A stretch of DNA of 64,000 bases from MED-G116 sp038107835. GTDB taxonomy: Bacteria; Pseudomonadota; Alphaproteobacteria; Puniceispirillales; Puniceispirillaceae. The notes beneath the pieces are model-generated. The model was not told the DNA's origin, made no database searches, and saw only the letters and a program-made list of their open reading frames with translations. Made by a program: the position numbers and the translations under genes. Shown one piece after another: positions 16,485-25,367 of the stretch; positions within the stretch are counted from its first letter, which is position 1, and every line of letters starts with the position of its first letter. The DNA lies in NCBI GenBank assembly GCA_038107835.1, contig JAYNHH010000009.1, positions 1 through 64,000 of the forward strand, in the 5' to 3' direction.

Positions 16485-18518
16485 TCATTTGGGGCGTTCT
16501 GTGACCAATTCAAGAGCCTCCAGCACCGCAGCTGACGTAAGTAATTCAGGCAATAAATACCCATCAGGCATGGCAGGACCATAGACGATGTTGAACGGGA
16601 TTCCAAACCGGTTATGGGATGCAAGAAAGGTTGCAATCTGCTCATTCGGCCGCGTCCAGTCAGCCTGCATCGGTACCAGAGAGCCGGCCTGTTGCAGTGC
16701 CATCATTTTTGTGGCAACCGGCACCTGATCGAGGACAAGAGCCTTGTTCGCCTTGCAAGTGATACACCAGTCGGCGGTGACATCAATGAAAACAACCTGA
16801 CCCTCAGCCAGATGGGTAGCCACCGCATCCGGGGCAAAGACAGCCCAGTTGATTGCACCGGTGCGCGCTGCATCATCCGAGGTGGCTGCCTTGTTCTCCG
16901 GTGAGAGCAAGGTACTCAAAATCGTCCCCAACCACAGCATCGTGCCAACCAGCAACAGCGCGAGGCCTCGTTTGAGCCAGATCATCCAGCCTCCCGGGCG
17001 CGGCAATAGCGCCACCAAGCCTGGAAACAGGGCCACGACAAGCCATGGACTGGCAAGCCCTACGCCCATCGCCAGAAAAATGGCAAACAACATCGGCGTT
17101 TCACCCGTCAGTGCTACCGTCACCGCCGTTCCCACAAAGGGCGCCGAGCAGGGGGTCGCCAGAATGGTTGCCAACATACCGGCGAGAAAATCACCAGCAA
17201 GGCCGTTCCCGCCTGTTGGCCCAGAAGGGCGGGCCAGTGACGCGGCAAAACGCGGCACCGGAATTGTCACCAGATCAACAAGGCTGAGGGCAAATAAACC
17301 AAGCAGCCCGATCATCACCCCCAGAAAGACAGGATTTTGAAACTGGATGCCCCAGCCAATCTGGCCTCCGGCTTGGCGCATCAAAACCAGCGTCACCGCC
17401 AATAGTGCAAAACTTGTGACAATCCCCCCTGCCCCAGCCAGAAAACCCAGCCGCAGCATCGAACGATTGCGACCAGTCACGTCCAGAACAGCCGACAGTT
17501 TCAGCGCGAGTACCGGTAAAACGCACGGCATCAGATTTAGGATCACCCCCCCAAGAAAGGCGATGGCAAGCATGATCAGGACGCCAGATTGGGCTGGTCC
17601 GGCTGCTGACAGCGTTTCAGTCCGTGGTGGAATGGTTAGATGAAATTCCGCCATTTCACTGCCAGCTATGACGGTCATTAACGCAGGCCCACCATCAAAA
17701 ACCATTCCCTTGGCCGCGCTGATGGGAAGCCGGTAACGATCCCTTGACGGCACTGGTGCCTTGAAGGCGACCCCATCAAAACCCTCGACAAGAATATCAT
17801 CAATCGGCGGTGCGCCTCCGGCAAGCTGCACCATAAGATCGTTGCCCCTGATCACAGCGGCGACAACAGAAAGATTTGGCCCGGTTGCAGCGCGCCCTCC
17901 GGCTGGAGCGACGCGCGGCACCATCGAGACAGAGCGGGCAATTGTCTGCGCGTGGGACGAGGCCGTGGCAGGACCATCGGGCAAAAGCAGGTCAAGCTGT
18001 GCCATCACTGGGACACAGATGTCAGAACAGGCCAATGCCTCCAGCTGGGCGCTGATCTGCGATGGTGCACCAACGAGATGGCCGGTGAGGTCAAGCGGCA
18101 GGATGGTCTGTGACTCATAGCCAAAATTATCAAAGCCGAAGACATCAAAGCGCTGCGGAACAGGCCAGCGGATTGTTGCCACAAGGTCAGGCGATGCGCT
18201 GCCAGACAAATCGATCGTTGGCGGTAGACCCGCCTCACCCGGCGTGCGCCAGTAGATCTTCCAGCCGGGCGCAAGCCGAAATTCGAGGGCCAGCGGCAGC
18301 GTTGTGAGATCACCCGTTCCATTGACAGCCGATAGCAGGCGTGCCTCTACAATGGTGGGGTCGCCCTTCCAGTCGCTCTGCAGTGCGGCAGCAGAAGTGC
18401 CAACCAGAAACACTCCCAGAACCGAAAGCAGCATCAGTAGCCAGCGCACAGCCAACGGATTACAGGCGCTCATTTTCCGGTTCTGATTGGCACTGATCAT
18501 GCTCTCTTTTCGCCTCAT
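16485..18518 (-). CDS. ScsB/DsbD-like thiol:disulfide interchange protein
   Basis: A membrane reductase that passes electrons from cytoplasmic thioredoxin to the periplasm. Order of parts in 677 residues: signal peptide (to about residue 45), an N-terminal periplasmic domain with GWKIYWRTPGEAGLPP and ACSDICVP typical of the ScsB branch, a DsbD-like domain of eight membrane helices (about 300-560) with LMPCVLPVLALKL and ATPCSAPFVGTA holding the two transmembrane cysteines, and a C-terminal thioredoxin domain with ADWCITCKANK. In-frame ATGs at 18518, 18500 and 18473 all allow a signal peptide; none has a clear ribosome site, so the longest is given. Likely clients are the periplasmic DsbC/ScsC or cytochrome maturation proteins. 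Confidence 0.88.
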   Translation of the reverse strand: MRRKESMISANQNRKMSACNPLAVRWLLMLLSVLGVFLVGTSAAALQSDWKGDPTIVEARLLSAVNGTGDLTTLPLALEFRLAPGWKIYWRTPGEAGLPPTIDLSGSASPDLVATIRWPVPQRFDVFGFDNFGYESQTILPLDLTGHLVGAPSQISAQLEALACSDICVPVMAQLDLLLPDGPATASSHAQTIARSVSMVPRVAPAGGRAATGPNLSVVAAVIRGNDLMVQLAGGAPPIDDILVEGFDGVAFKAPVPSRDRYRLPISAAKGMVFDGGPALMTVIAGSEMAEFHLTIPPRTETLSAAGPAQSGVLIMLAIAFLGGVILNLMPCVLPVLALKLSAVLDVTGRNRSMLRLGFLAGAGGIVTSFALLAVTLVLMRQAGGQIGWGIQFQNPVFLGVMIGLLGLFALSLVDLVTIPVPRFAASLARPSGPTGGNGLAGDFLAGMLATILATPCSAPFVGTAVTVALTGETPMLFAIFLAMGVGLASPWLVVALFPGLVALLPRPGGWMIWLKRGLALLLVGTMLWLGTILSTLLSPENKAATSDDAARTGAINWAVFAPDAVATHLAEGQVVFIDVTADWCITCKANKALVLDQVPVATKMMALQQAGSLVPMQADWTRPNEQIATFLASHNRFGIPFNIVYGPAMPDGYLLPELLTSAAVLEALELVTERPK

Positions 18519-18593
18519 GGCTGTAAGGGGTTCTATCGAAAGTGTGAAGTTTTCGGGCTTTACCGGTAAGTGATTTCCTGTCTAGGCTAGGTA

Positions 18594-19220
18594 ATGGGTC
18601 AGTTCAAGAAAACAAGCACATCGTCACAATCTGATTTTGCCATCGAATGTGACATGGCTGACAGCGTAAATTCGCTTCAGGGCCAATTGCTGATTGCCAG
18701 CCCGCATATGGATGACACCCGGTTCAAAAGATCGGTGATCATGATGTGCCAGCATGATGCGCAATCGGCAATGGGGCTCGTGATCAACAAACAGGCGAGC
18801 AGCCTCAAGCTCGGTGATCTATATGAAAAGCTCGATATCGGAGCGCCGCGCTTTGCTGTTGAGGACCCGGTACATATCGGCGGTCCGGTAGACAGCAATA
18901 GGGGCTTCGTTCTGCATTCACAGGACCACATGCTGCCGGACAGCATGGCGATTACCCATGAGATCGGTCTGACGGCAAGCGTTGAAATCCTGCGCGATAT
19001 CACCGGAGGCGTTGGCCCGTCGCACACCATCGTGTCGCTTGGCTGCGCGGGGTGGAGCGCCGGTCAGCTTGATCGCGAAATGAGCGAAAATGTCTGGCTC
19101 AACCTGCCGGCGTCAACAGATCTGGTTTTCGAGCATGATCGAGAGACTTTGTGGCAACAGGCGTTTGACGCCATTGGCATAGACCCGGCCTATTTTGCCG
19201 GAGATGCCGGCAATGCCTGA
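18594..19220 (+). CDS. YqgE/AlgH family protein (UPF0301)
   Basis: A 208-residue member of UPF0301, a widely conserved cytoplasmic family without a firm biochemical role. Family segments are LQGQLLIASPHMDDTRFKRS, AMGLVINKQ, HIGGPVDSNRGFVLHS and SLGCAGWSAGQLDREM. The usual length is about 185 residues, so the true start may be the ATG at 18654 (MADSVNSLQG), which gives 188. Neither site has a convincing ribosome site. It is divergent from the ScsB-like gene and convergent with the M16 peptidase gene. Confidence 0.9.
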   Translation: MGQFKKTSTSSQSDFAIECDMADSVNSLQGQLLIASPHMDDTRFKRSVIMMCQHDAQSAMGLVINKQASSLKLGDLYEKLDIGAPRFAVEDPVHIGGPVDSNRGFVLHSQDHMLPDSMAITHEIGLTASVEILRDITGGVGPSHTIVSLGCAGWSAGQLDREMSENVWLNLPASTDLVFEHDRETLWQQAFDAIGIDPAYFAGDAGNA

Positions 19221-19253
19221 ACCCCAGATCACGCGTCAAAATCAGGCCCAAAA

Positions 19254-20519
19254 TCAGGAAGCAAGTCTGGCCGCCAGCGCCTCATTTGACATGATGTCGA
19301 CGGACGGCCCAACCGCCGCAAGGGCTGGGGGCGCGGTGGCAATCAGATGTGCGGCAAGCTGGCTGACACGCTCTTCAGTCACATCATCAATCGCCGCCAG
19401 CAGCTCGGCATCGTCGCTCGGTTTGCCAAACAGCGTAATCTGCCGCGCTAACGCATCACCACAGCCAGCAACCGATTCGCGCGCCATCAACAGCGAAGCG
19501 CGCAATTGCGCCTTGGCCCTGTTGACCTCGGCACCACTCACACCGCTGGCGACATCTCTCAGCTCATCACAGACAACACCAAGCATCTCATCGACCTGAT
19601 CAGCCGATGTTCCGGCATAAATAGCAAAGTTACCGCTGTCAGATTGCATGTTGGCAAAGGAGAAGATCGAATAGCAGAGACCACGCTTTTCACGGACCTG
19701 CTGGAACAGCCGCGATGACATGCCACCCCCGAACAGCGTGGACAGGGCCATCAGCGCGAATCTGTCTTCATCATTGGCGGCAAGGCCTGGCAGGCCAAGC
19801 ACGACATGCGTCTGCTCAAGATCACGCTTGACGATCTGGCGTCCAGCCGACCAGACCGGCGCCTTGCGTGTCGTATCGGTGGCTGTCTGCAGGCCACCAA
19901 GCCGCCCTTCAATGCAGGCCACCAATTCATCCTGTGTCACCGCGCCTGCCGCGCAAACAAGCATCTGCCCCGCACCATAATGACGGCTAAAAAATCCACT
20001 GAGATCACCACGGCCAAAGTTGGAGACGGAGTCGATCGTTCCCAGAATCGGGCGACCCAGAGTGTGATCGACATAGGCCGATCTGGCATATAGATCGAAC
20101 ACAAGATCATCCGGTGTATCAATGGATTGACCGATCTCCTGAATGATCACACCGCGCTCACGCTCAATCTCAATTTCTGGCAACGTCGATTCAGTCAGGA
20201 TATCGGCCAGAATATCGACGCCAAGAGACAGATGTTCGGGCAGTAGCCGCAGGTAATAGGCGGTTTCCTCGCGGCTGGTATGGGCATTCATGTAACCGCC
20301 AACATCCTCAACTTCAGTCGCAATCGCCTTGGCATCGCGGCGTTTTGTTCCCTTGAACGCCATATGTTCCAGCATATGGGCGATCCCCTGTTCGGCCTCA
20401 CGCTCATCACGCGCGCCAGCCTTGACCCAGATCCCAACAGAAACAGATGTCGCGTGTGGCATATGCCGCGTTGCAACACGCAGACCGTTGGCAAGGGTTG
20501 AGAGCGTAGCAAGCGTCAT
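19254..20519 (-). CDS. M16 family zinc peptidase (processing-peptidase-like)
   Basis: A 421-residue protein of the mitochondrial-processing-peptidase-like M16B group. The inverted zinc motif is intact as HMLEHMAFKGT (HxxEH, near residue 47-51), followed by VGGYMNAHTSREETAYY and the distal Glu in the region IEIERERGVIIQEI. The C-terminal half repeats the fold and has GLPGLAANDEDRF and FGGGMSSRLFQQVREKRGL. Its ATG overlaps the thrC stop by four bases, giving a tight SURF1-thrC-M16 run. This neighbourhood with thrC is common in alphaproteobacteria; the substrate is unknown. Confidence 0.92.
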   Translation of the reverse strand: MTLATLSTLANGLRVATRHMPHATSVSVGIWVKAGARDEREAEQGIAHMLEHMAFKGTKRRDAKAIATEVEDVGGYMNAHTSREETAYYLRLLPEHLSLGVDILADILTESTLPEIEIERERGVIIQEIGQSIDTPDDLVFDLYARSAYVDHTLGRPILGTIDSVSNFGRGDLSGFFSRHYGAGQMLVCAAGAVTQDELVACIEGRLGGLQTATDTTRKAPVWSAGRQIVKRDLEQTHVVLGLPGLAANDEDRFALMALSTLFGGGMSSRLFQQVREKRGLCYSIFSFANMQSDSGNFAIYAGTSADQVDEMLGVVCDELRDVASGVSGAEVNRAKAQLRASLLMARESVAGCGDALARQITLFGKPSDDAELLAAIDDVTEERVSQLAAHLIATAPPALAAVGPSVDIMSNEALAARLAS

Positions 20520-21925
20520 AGGCTGCGCTTCTTTTCAAGAACCAGGGCCTTAACCGCAGCATCACTCGCCTCGATCATATGTTTACGCTCCGGGCGCTGC
20601 ATCAGATCGGCAAGATGCGCTGGCAGAGCTGGCACCGTTCCAGTTGCCTTTTGGACCGCGTCCTGGAATTTTGCCGGGTGTGCGCAGGCAAGTGCCACCA
20701 CCGGCGTGCCATCTGGCAGCGTTCCGTCAGCGATGGCTCGCCGCGCGGCAGAAACACCAACCGCGCTGTGGGGGTCAAGCACCATCCCATCATCATGGCT
20801 GGTGCTGGCGATCTCCGCCAGGGTGCCGGCGTCATCAAGGCGATAGGCAGAAAACAGCGAACGCGCCTCCGCCATCACAGTCTCCGATAGGGCAAATTTA
20901 CCAGTTGCGGCAAAATCAGCCATCACGCGGGCAGTTTCAGCCCCATCACGGCCCAACAATTCAAACAGAAGACGTTCAAAATTGCTGGAAACCTGAATGT
21001 CCATCGATGGGCTGAGTGAGGGGTTAACCGCCTCACGCTGCATTGCCCCTTGTTCAAAGAAGCGGGTCAGGATGTCATTCTGATTTGAGGCTACGATCAG
21101 TCGTTCGATCGGCAGGCCCATCTGCATCGCCACATATCCGGCAAAGACATTGCCAAAATTGCCAGTTGGCACCGAAAAGGCCACCTTCTGCTGAGGCGCA
21201 CCAAGTTCCAGTGCTGCAGAAAAATAATAGACGATCTGCGGCATCAGACGTGCCCAATTGATCGAATTGACAGCAGAGAGATTGACGCTGTCACGAAAGT
21301 CATGCTGGTTGAAGAGCTGTTTGACGATCGCCTGACAATCGTCAAAATCACCACGCACGGCAACAGCATTGGCACCTTCGGCAATGACCGATGTCATCTG
21401 GCGTTGCTGAACGGGTGACACGCGACCCTCGGGAAACAGAATGAACACGTCAATCGCATCGCGCCCCTGAAAGGCCTCAAGCGCAGCTGACCCGGTGTCG
21501 CCACTGGTGGCACCCAGAATAACCGCCTGTTGCGACGAGCGTTGCAGCGCACGGTCAAAGGCGCGCGCCAGAAACTGCATCGCATAGTCCTTGAAGGCAA
21601 TGGTTGGGCCGTGAAACAATTCCAGCACATGGATATCACCAGTCAGATGACGCAGAGGTGCCACCGCCGGGTCGTCAAAGCCGGCATAGGCATCGCCAGC
21701 CATCGCCGTCAGCTCATCGGCCTCAATCTCGCCATCGGTGAAGCGTGCCATGATGAGACCGGCAAGTTCCGGATATGAAAGGCCACGCATCGCCGCAATT
21801 TCCTCAGCAGAAAAGCGTGGATAGGAAGTTGGCAGATAGAGGCCACCATCACGCGCAAGACCGCTCAGCAGAGCCTCTTCATAGCCAAGTGGGCCGTCAT
21901 TGCCTCTCGTGCTGATATATTTCAC
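20516..21925 (-). CDS. thrC: threonine synthase
   Basis: A 469-residue PLP enzyme that converts O-phosphohomoserine to threonine. The N-terminus MKYISTRG is typical of the gammaproteobacterial/yeast type. The PLP lysine is K112 in HGPTIAFKDYAMQ. The phosphate-binding loop is GATSGDTGSAALEAF, and later SVPTGNFGNVFAGYVA is present. It overlaps its neighbours by four bases at each end, so it is probably co-translated with SURF1 and the M16 peptidase. Confidence 0.95.
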   Translation of the reverse strand: MKYISTRGNDGPLGYEEALLSGLARDGGLYLPTSYPRFSAEEIAAMRGLSYPELAGLIMARFTDGEIEADELTAMAGDAYAGFDDPAVAPLRHLTGDIHVLELFHGPTIAFKDYAMQFLARAFDRALQRSSQQAVILGATSGDTGSAALEAFQGRDAIDVFILFPEGRVSPVQQRQMTSVIAEGANAVAVRGDFDDCQAIVKQLFNQHDFRDSVNLSAVNSINWARLMPQIVYYFSAALELGAPQQKVAFSVPTGNFGNVFAGYVAMQMGLPIERLIVASNQNDILTRFFEQGAMQREAVNPSLSPSMDIQVSSNFERLLFELLGRDGAETARVMADFAATGKFALSETVMAEARSLFSAYRLDDAGTLAEIASTSHDDGMVLDPHSAVGVSAARRAIADGTLPDGTPVVALACAHPAKFQDAVQKATGTVPALPAHLADLMQRPERKHMIEASDAAVKALVLEKKRSL

Positions 21926-22674
21926 TGCTGCGCCCCCCCGTCGTCGTCATGGCCACGGCCAAAGGACAGCCTTCCCGCCTGATGATGGAATGCCAGATAT
22001 ACGCCAATCAAGGCCAGCGCAATACCATACCATGTGACTGCATAGCTGAGATGTGAATTGCGTAGGTTCAATTTTGTACGCGCCGCGATTGGCAGCTTCA
22101 CCACATCACCGGTACGAATTGTTGCGGCATAGACTGATGTGACCGCCTGTGATGACAGGCCCAGATGCGCAACGATCTGCGCGGGTACGAGGGTGAACCA
22201 AAAGCCGTTCTCCGCCTCATTTTCCGGAACGAAATAGCCCTTCTTGCCGGGAAAGCGCAAAATGGCATCAAGCGTGACTTCGCCCTCAACAAGGGTGAAA
22301 GGGCGCTTTTCAGGATCTCGGTAGGTTTCGGATACCCAGCCCCGATTAACCAGAACGATGCGGCCATCGCGCAAGGTAAAAGGCGTCACGATGTGAAAGC
22401 CGGCATTGCCCTCATAGGTGCGGCCGGTCATAAAAGTTTCCCTGCTGTGATCAAATCTGCCAACAAGACGCAGCCGGCGGAATTCAAGTTCCGCAGTTAC
22501 CTCGCCTGCAAGCGGAAACTCGATTGGCGGCGCGGATGAGCGCTGCTCAAAGCTGGCAATCAGATCGTTTTTCCACTCAAGGCGCTGTACCTGCCATGTA
22601 CCAAGCGCCAACAGCATCAGCAGCGCAGGGAGGGCAAAGAATGTGGGCCAGAAAAGAGGTCGTAATCGTATCAT
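21922..22674 (-). CDS. SURF1 family cytochrome oxidase assembly protein
   Basis: A 250-residue inner-membrane protein that aids heme a insertion into cytochrome oxidase subunit I. Its N-terminal helix (PTFFALPALLMLLALGTWQVQRLEWK) and C-terminal helix (SYAVTWYGIALALIGVYLAFH) flank a periplasmic domain with FDHSRETFMTGRTYEG and ILVNRGWVS-like VLVNRGWVSETYRDP. The open frame extends upstream, but the ATG at 22674 begins the family-like sequence. It lies next to the oxidase genes but is separated from coxC by an intrinsic terminator, and it is joined to thrC by a four-base overlap. Confidence 0.92.
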   Translation of the reverse strand: MIRLRPLFWPTFFALPALLMLLALGTWQVQRLEWKNDLIASFEQRSSAPPIEFPLAGEVTAELEFRRLRLVGRFDHSRETFMTGRTYEGNAGFHIVTPFTLRDGRIVLVNRGWVSETYRDPEKRPFTLVEGEVTLDAILRFPGKKGYFVPENEAENGFWFTLVPAQIVAHLGLSSQAVTSVYAATIRTGDVVKLPIAARTKLNLRNSHLSYAVTWYGIALALIGVYLAFHHQAGRLSFGRGHDDDGGAQQ

Positions 22675-22752
22675 CTTAAATCCGCAGAGGTGTTTACCTG
22701 CTCGTACCGCATCACCCGGGGCGCGGCAAGTGCCAAACGGCAGGCCTGACGT

Positions 22753-22780
22753 AAAAAGGAGCGCCTGCAACAGGCGCTCC
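22753..22780 (-). terminator. intrinsic terminator after the oxidase genes
   Basis: A perfect ten-pair inverted repeat, GGAGCGCCTG (22758-22767) and CAGGCGCTCC (22771-22780), has a three-base loop. Read on the minus strand it is followed by five T residues (22757-22753). It ends the coxB-to-coxC run and lies before SURF1. Confidence 0.85.
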
Positions 22781-22817
22781 CCGGCATTGGTTATAGGTAA
22801 GCGCTAAGCCCACCCGA

Positions 22818-23603
22818 TCAACCGCCCCACCAATATACAGCGGCAAACAGGAACAGCCAGACGACATCGACGAAATGCCAGTACCACGCAGCAGCCTCAA
22901 AACCGAAATGCTGTTCAGGCGTGAAGTGACCGGCCCGCCCCCGCAACCAGCAAACGGCAAGGAACAAGGTGCCAACAAGAACATGGAAACCATGAAAGCC
23001 AGTCGCCATGTAGAACACCGACGGATAGACACCATCAGTAAAGCCAAACGGTGCATGGCTGTATTCAAGCGCCTGCAGGGCCGTGAACAGAACACCCAGA
23101 CCAACGGTCATTCCAAGTCCGGTCATGAAATCCTTGCGGTTGCCATGCTGCAGCGCGTGGTGTGCCCATGTGACCGTACAACCGGACAGCAGCAGGACCA
23201 GCGTGTTGATCAGCGGCAAATCAAATGGATCGAAGGTGGTGATGCCCTCTGGCGGCCACACACCACCGACTGGAAACAGCGCCCGGTCAAAGAAAGCCCA
23301 GAAAAACGCGACGAAGAACATGACCTCGGAAGCAATGAACAGCATCATGCCATAGCGCATACCGATCTGAACGACCGAAGTGTGATGCCCCTGATACTCA
23401 GCCTCACGGATGATGTCACGCCACCACATATACATTGTCATCAAGACAAGGGCAAAGCCAAGGCCAAGAACGGCAACGCCATACTGAACCTCGTGCATAT
23501 ACATGACGCCACCGACAGCCGCAGTAAAGGCCGCCGCCGACCCCACAGCAGGCCATGGGCTGGCTTCAACAAGGTGATAAGGGTGTTTGTTCGCACCACT
23601 CAT
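22818..23603 (-). CDS. coxC: cytochrome c oxidase subunit III
   Basis: A 261-residue membrane subunit of the aa3-type oxidase with seven predicted helices. Recognisable stretches are HPYHLVEASPWP at the N-terminus, IASEVMFFVAFFWAFFD, FPVGGVWPPEGI, and HFGFEAAAWYWHFVDVVWLF at the C-terminus. The ATG at 23603 follows an AAAGGAGA ribosome site; the upstream in-frame extension is discarded. It is the last gene before the strong terminator and follows ctaG (cox11), the standard alphaproteobacterial order. Confidence 0.96.
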   Translation of the reverse strand: MSGANKHPYHLVEASPWPAVGSAAAFTAAVGGVMYMHEVQYGVAVLGLGFALVLMTMYMWWRDIIREAEYQGHHTSVVQIGMRYGMMLFIASEVMFFVAFFWAFFDRALFPVGGVWPPEGITTFDPFDLPLINTLVLLLSGCTVTWAHHALQHGNRKDFMTGLGMTVGLGVLFTALQALEYSHAPFGFTDGVYPSVFYMATGFHGFHVLVGTLFLAVCWLRGRAGHFTPEQHFGFEAAAWYWHFVDVVWLFLFAAVYWWGG

Positions 23604-23663
23604 TTTCGTCTCCTTTAAATCTGACTGACAGCTGCCAGTCACCTCTCCACGATTTCATTTATC

Positions 23664-24239
23664 CTAACTTTTTGTCCCCGCAAGTGCAGGAAAGAATGTG
23701 TAGGACAGGATAATTTCTTTGATTTCGGCGGTATCAACGCTCTCCACAATCGCCGGGTCAATGAAGAACCGTACCGGCATCAGCACTGACTCGCCCGGCG
23801 CGAGCGCCTGTTCAATGAAACAGAAGCAATCAAGTTTCATGAAATGTGGGCCAGCCTTCACCGGTGTCACATTGAATGTTGATGTACCGACGGATCGCAC
23901 GTCACCAAGGTTTGTCGCCCGGTAATTGATAATGACTTCCTCGCCGGGGTTTAGTGTTACTGGCGCGTCAACAGGCTCAAACCGCCAGTTCAATGACGGA
24001 TTGACGTTGGCGTCAAAGCGTACCTTGACGGGGTGATCAATGATGATGGCATCGGCATTCTCCGTCACAACCTGGGTTGTTCCACCGTAACCGGTAACGC
24101 GGCAGAACAGGTCGTAAAGCGGCACCGACGCATAGGCAAGACCAACCATCGCCACGACAAGCAACGCCAGCACCGTCAAGGTGCGCCGATTTCCCTGCGC
24201 CTGCTGATCAATCTGTGGCCGAATGGTCTGCGTTGTCAT
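23664..24239 (-). CDS. ctaG: cytochrome c oxidase copper chaperone CtaG/Cox11
   Basis: A 191-residue protein anchored by one N-terminal helix (LTVLALLVVAMVGLAYASVP), with a periplasmic immunoglobulin-like domain that delivers copper to the CuB site of subunit I. The copper-binding cysteines are in LDCFCFIEQALAPGES (CFCF). PLYDLFCRVTGYGGTTQ after the helix is also a family mark. Its start overlaps the end of the small 47-residue gene by four bases. Confidence 0.95.
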   Translation of the reverse strand: MTTQTIRPQIDQQAQGNRRTLTVLALLVVAMVGLAYASVPLYDLFCRVTGYGGTTQVVTENADAIIIDHPVKVRFDANVNPSLNWRFEPVDAPVTLNPGEEVIINYRATNLGDVRSVGTSTFNVTPVKAGPHFMKLDCFCFIEQALAPGESVLMPVRFFIDPAIVESVDTAEIKEIILSYTFFPALAGTKS

Positions 24240-24379
24240 GAACCGCTCCCAACCCTGACAATGGTCAGCGCATAGAACAGCACCACCAGCAGCACAATGG
24301 CACCCAGCAGCGCGAGATTGCGGCTGCGACGCATTTTCTGCATTTCTTCTGCGGTCTTTGGCTGCGGGCGCTCGGTCAT
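24236..24379 (-). CDS. small membrane protein in the oxidase cluster (CoxF-like)
   Basis: A 47-residue frame starts at the ATG at 24379 and ends in a TGA at 24236-24238. It overlaps ctaB and ctaG by exactly four bases each (ATGA junctions), which strongly supports translation. The protein has a charged N-terminus (MTERPQPKTAEEMQKMRRS) and one hydrophobic helix (LALLGAIVLLVVLFYALTIV). A small gene of this kind, often called coxF, sits between ctaB and ctaG in other alphaproteobacteria. The name rests on position and layout; its role in oxidase assembly is presumed. Confidence 0.8.
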   Translation of the reverse strand: MTERPQPKTAEEMQKMRRSRNLALLGAIVLLVVLFYALTIVRVGSGS

Positions 24380-25311
24380 GATGTCATTCCGGATAGCAGA
24401 AATTGCTGGATGGCGCGGTCGGCAACGAGCGCCAGGAACAGAACGAAAAGATACAGGATCGAAAAGCCGAACAGCCGCCTTGCCACCGCATGGTCACCTG
24501 AGCGGAACAGCTGCCATGACAGATAGACAAACAGCGCACCCGCAGCGCCAGCAAGACCGGCGTAAAGGACTGACGCCATACCGATAAACCAGGGGGCGAC
24601 ACCCAAGGGCGCAAGCAGCACCGCGTAGATCAGGATCTGTCTGCGTGTCTCCATCTCGCCGGCAACAACGGGCAGCATCGGCACATTCGCCCGTGTGTAA
24701 TCCTCATTGCGGAACAGCGCCAGCGCCCAGAAATGCGGCGGTGTCCACATGAAAATCAGGGCAAACAGCAGCAAAGGCTCAACCGACAGGCTGCCGGTCA
24801 CAGCGGCCCAGCCAATAACCGGTGGCAGCGCTCCCGCGGCACCACCAATGACAATATTCTGCGGTGTGCGCCGTTTCAGCCAGATGGTGTAGACAACACC
24901 ATAGAAGAAAATGGTAAAGGCAAGCAGGCCAGCTGCCAGCCAGTTGGCGGCAAGTCCAAGCACCAGAACCGACAGGGCGGAGATAACAAGCCCCATGGTC
25001 AGGGCCTCGGCGGGTTCCATCAATCCAGCCGGAATGGGCCTTGATTGGGTCCGTGTCATCACCGCATCAATGTCACGATCATACCATTGATTGATCGCCC
25101 CGGAAGCGCCAGCACCAGCGGCAATGGCAAACAGGGAAATCACAAAGACAAGGGGATGAATGTCACCTGGAGCAAGATACATTCCGGCAAAACCGGTGAA
25201 GATCACAAGGCTCATCACCCGCGGCTTGAGCAATGACCAGAAATCACCCACCGATGGCACCCGAAGCACATCTGTATCGGCAGTAATATTCTGATCTGTA
25301 CTCACAGCCAT
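24376..25311 (-). CDS. ctaB: heme O synthase (protoheme IX farnesyltransferase)
   Basis: A 311-residue UbiA-superfamily prenyltransferase that adds farnesyl to heme b, the first step to heme a for the oxidase. It has about nine helices. Motifs are LLKPRVMSLVIFTGFAGM, NQWYDRDIDAVMTRTQSRP (first Asp-rich site) and FMWTPPHFWALALFRNEDY (second polar site). It lies between coxA and the small CoxF-like gene. A perfect hairpin separates it from coxA. Confidence 0.95.
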   Translation of the reverse strand: MAVSTDQNITADTDVLRVPSVGDFWSLLKPRVMSLVIFTGFAGMYLAPGDIHPLVFVISLFAIAAGAGASGAINQWYDRDIDAVMTRTQSRPIPAGLMEPAEALTMGLVISALSVLVLGLAANWLAAGLLAFTIFFYGVVYTIWLKRRTPQNIVIGGAAGALPPVIGWAAVTGSLSVEPLLLFALIFMWTPPHFWALALFRNEDYTRANVPMLPVVAGEMETRRQILIYAVLLAPLGVAPWFIGMASVLYAGLAGAAGALFVYLSWQLFRSGDHAVARRLFGFSILYLFVLFLALVADRAIQQFLLSGMTS

Positions 25312-25334
25312 TATCCAGCTCCATCAAAGAAGAG

Positions 25335-25358
25335 GGAAGCGCCCTTGTGGGCGCTTCC
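25335..25358 (-). terminator. strong hairpin between coxA and ctaB
   Basis: A perfect ten-pair stem, GGAAGCGCCC (25335-25344) and GGGCGCTTCC (25349-25358), encloses a four-base loop. On the minus strand it is followed by CTCTTCTTTG, which is pyrimidine-rich but not a clean T-run. It could be a partial terminator that lowers ctaB expression relative to coxBA, or a 3' end that protects coxA mRNA. Confidence 0.6.
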
Positions 25359-25367
25359 GTAGGTTTG

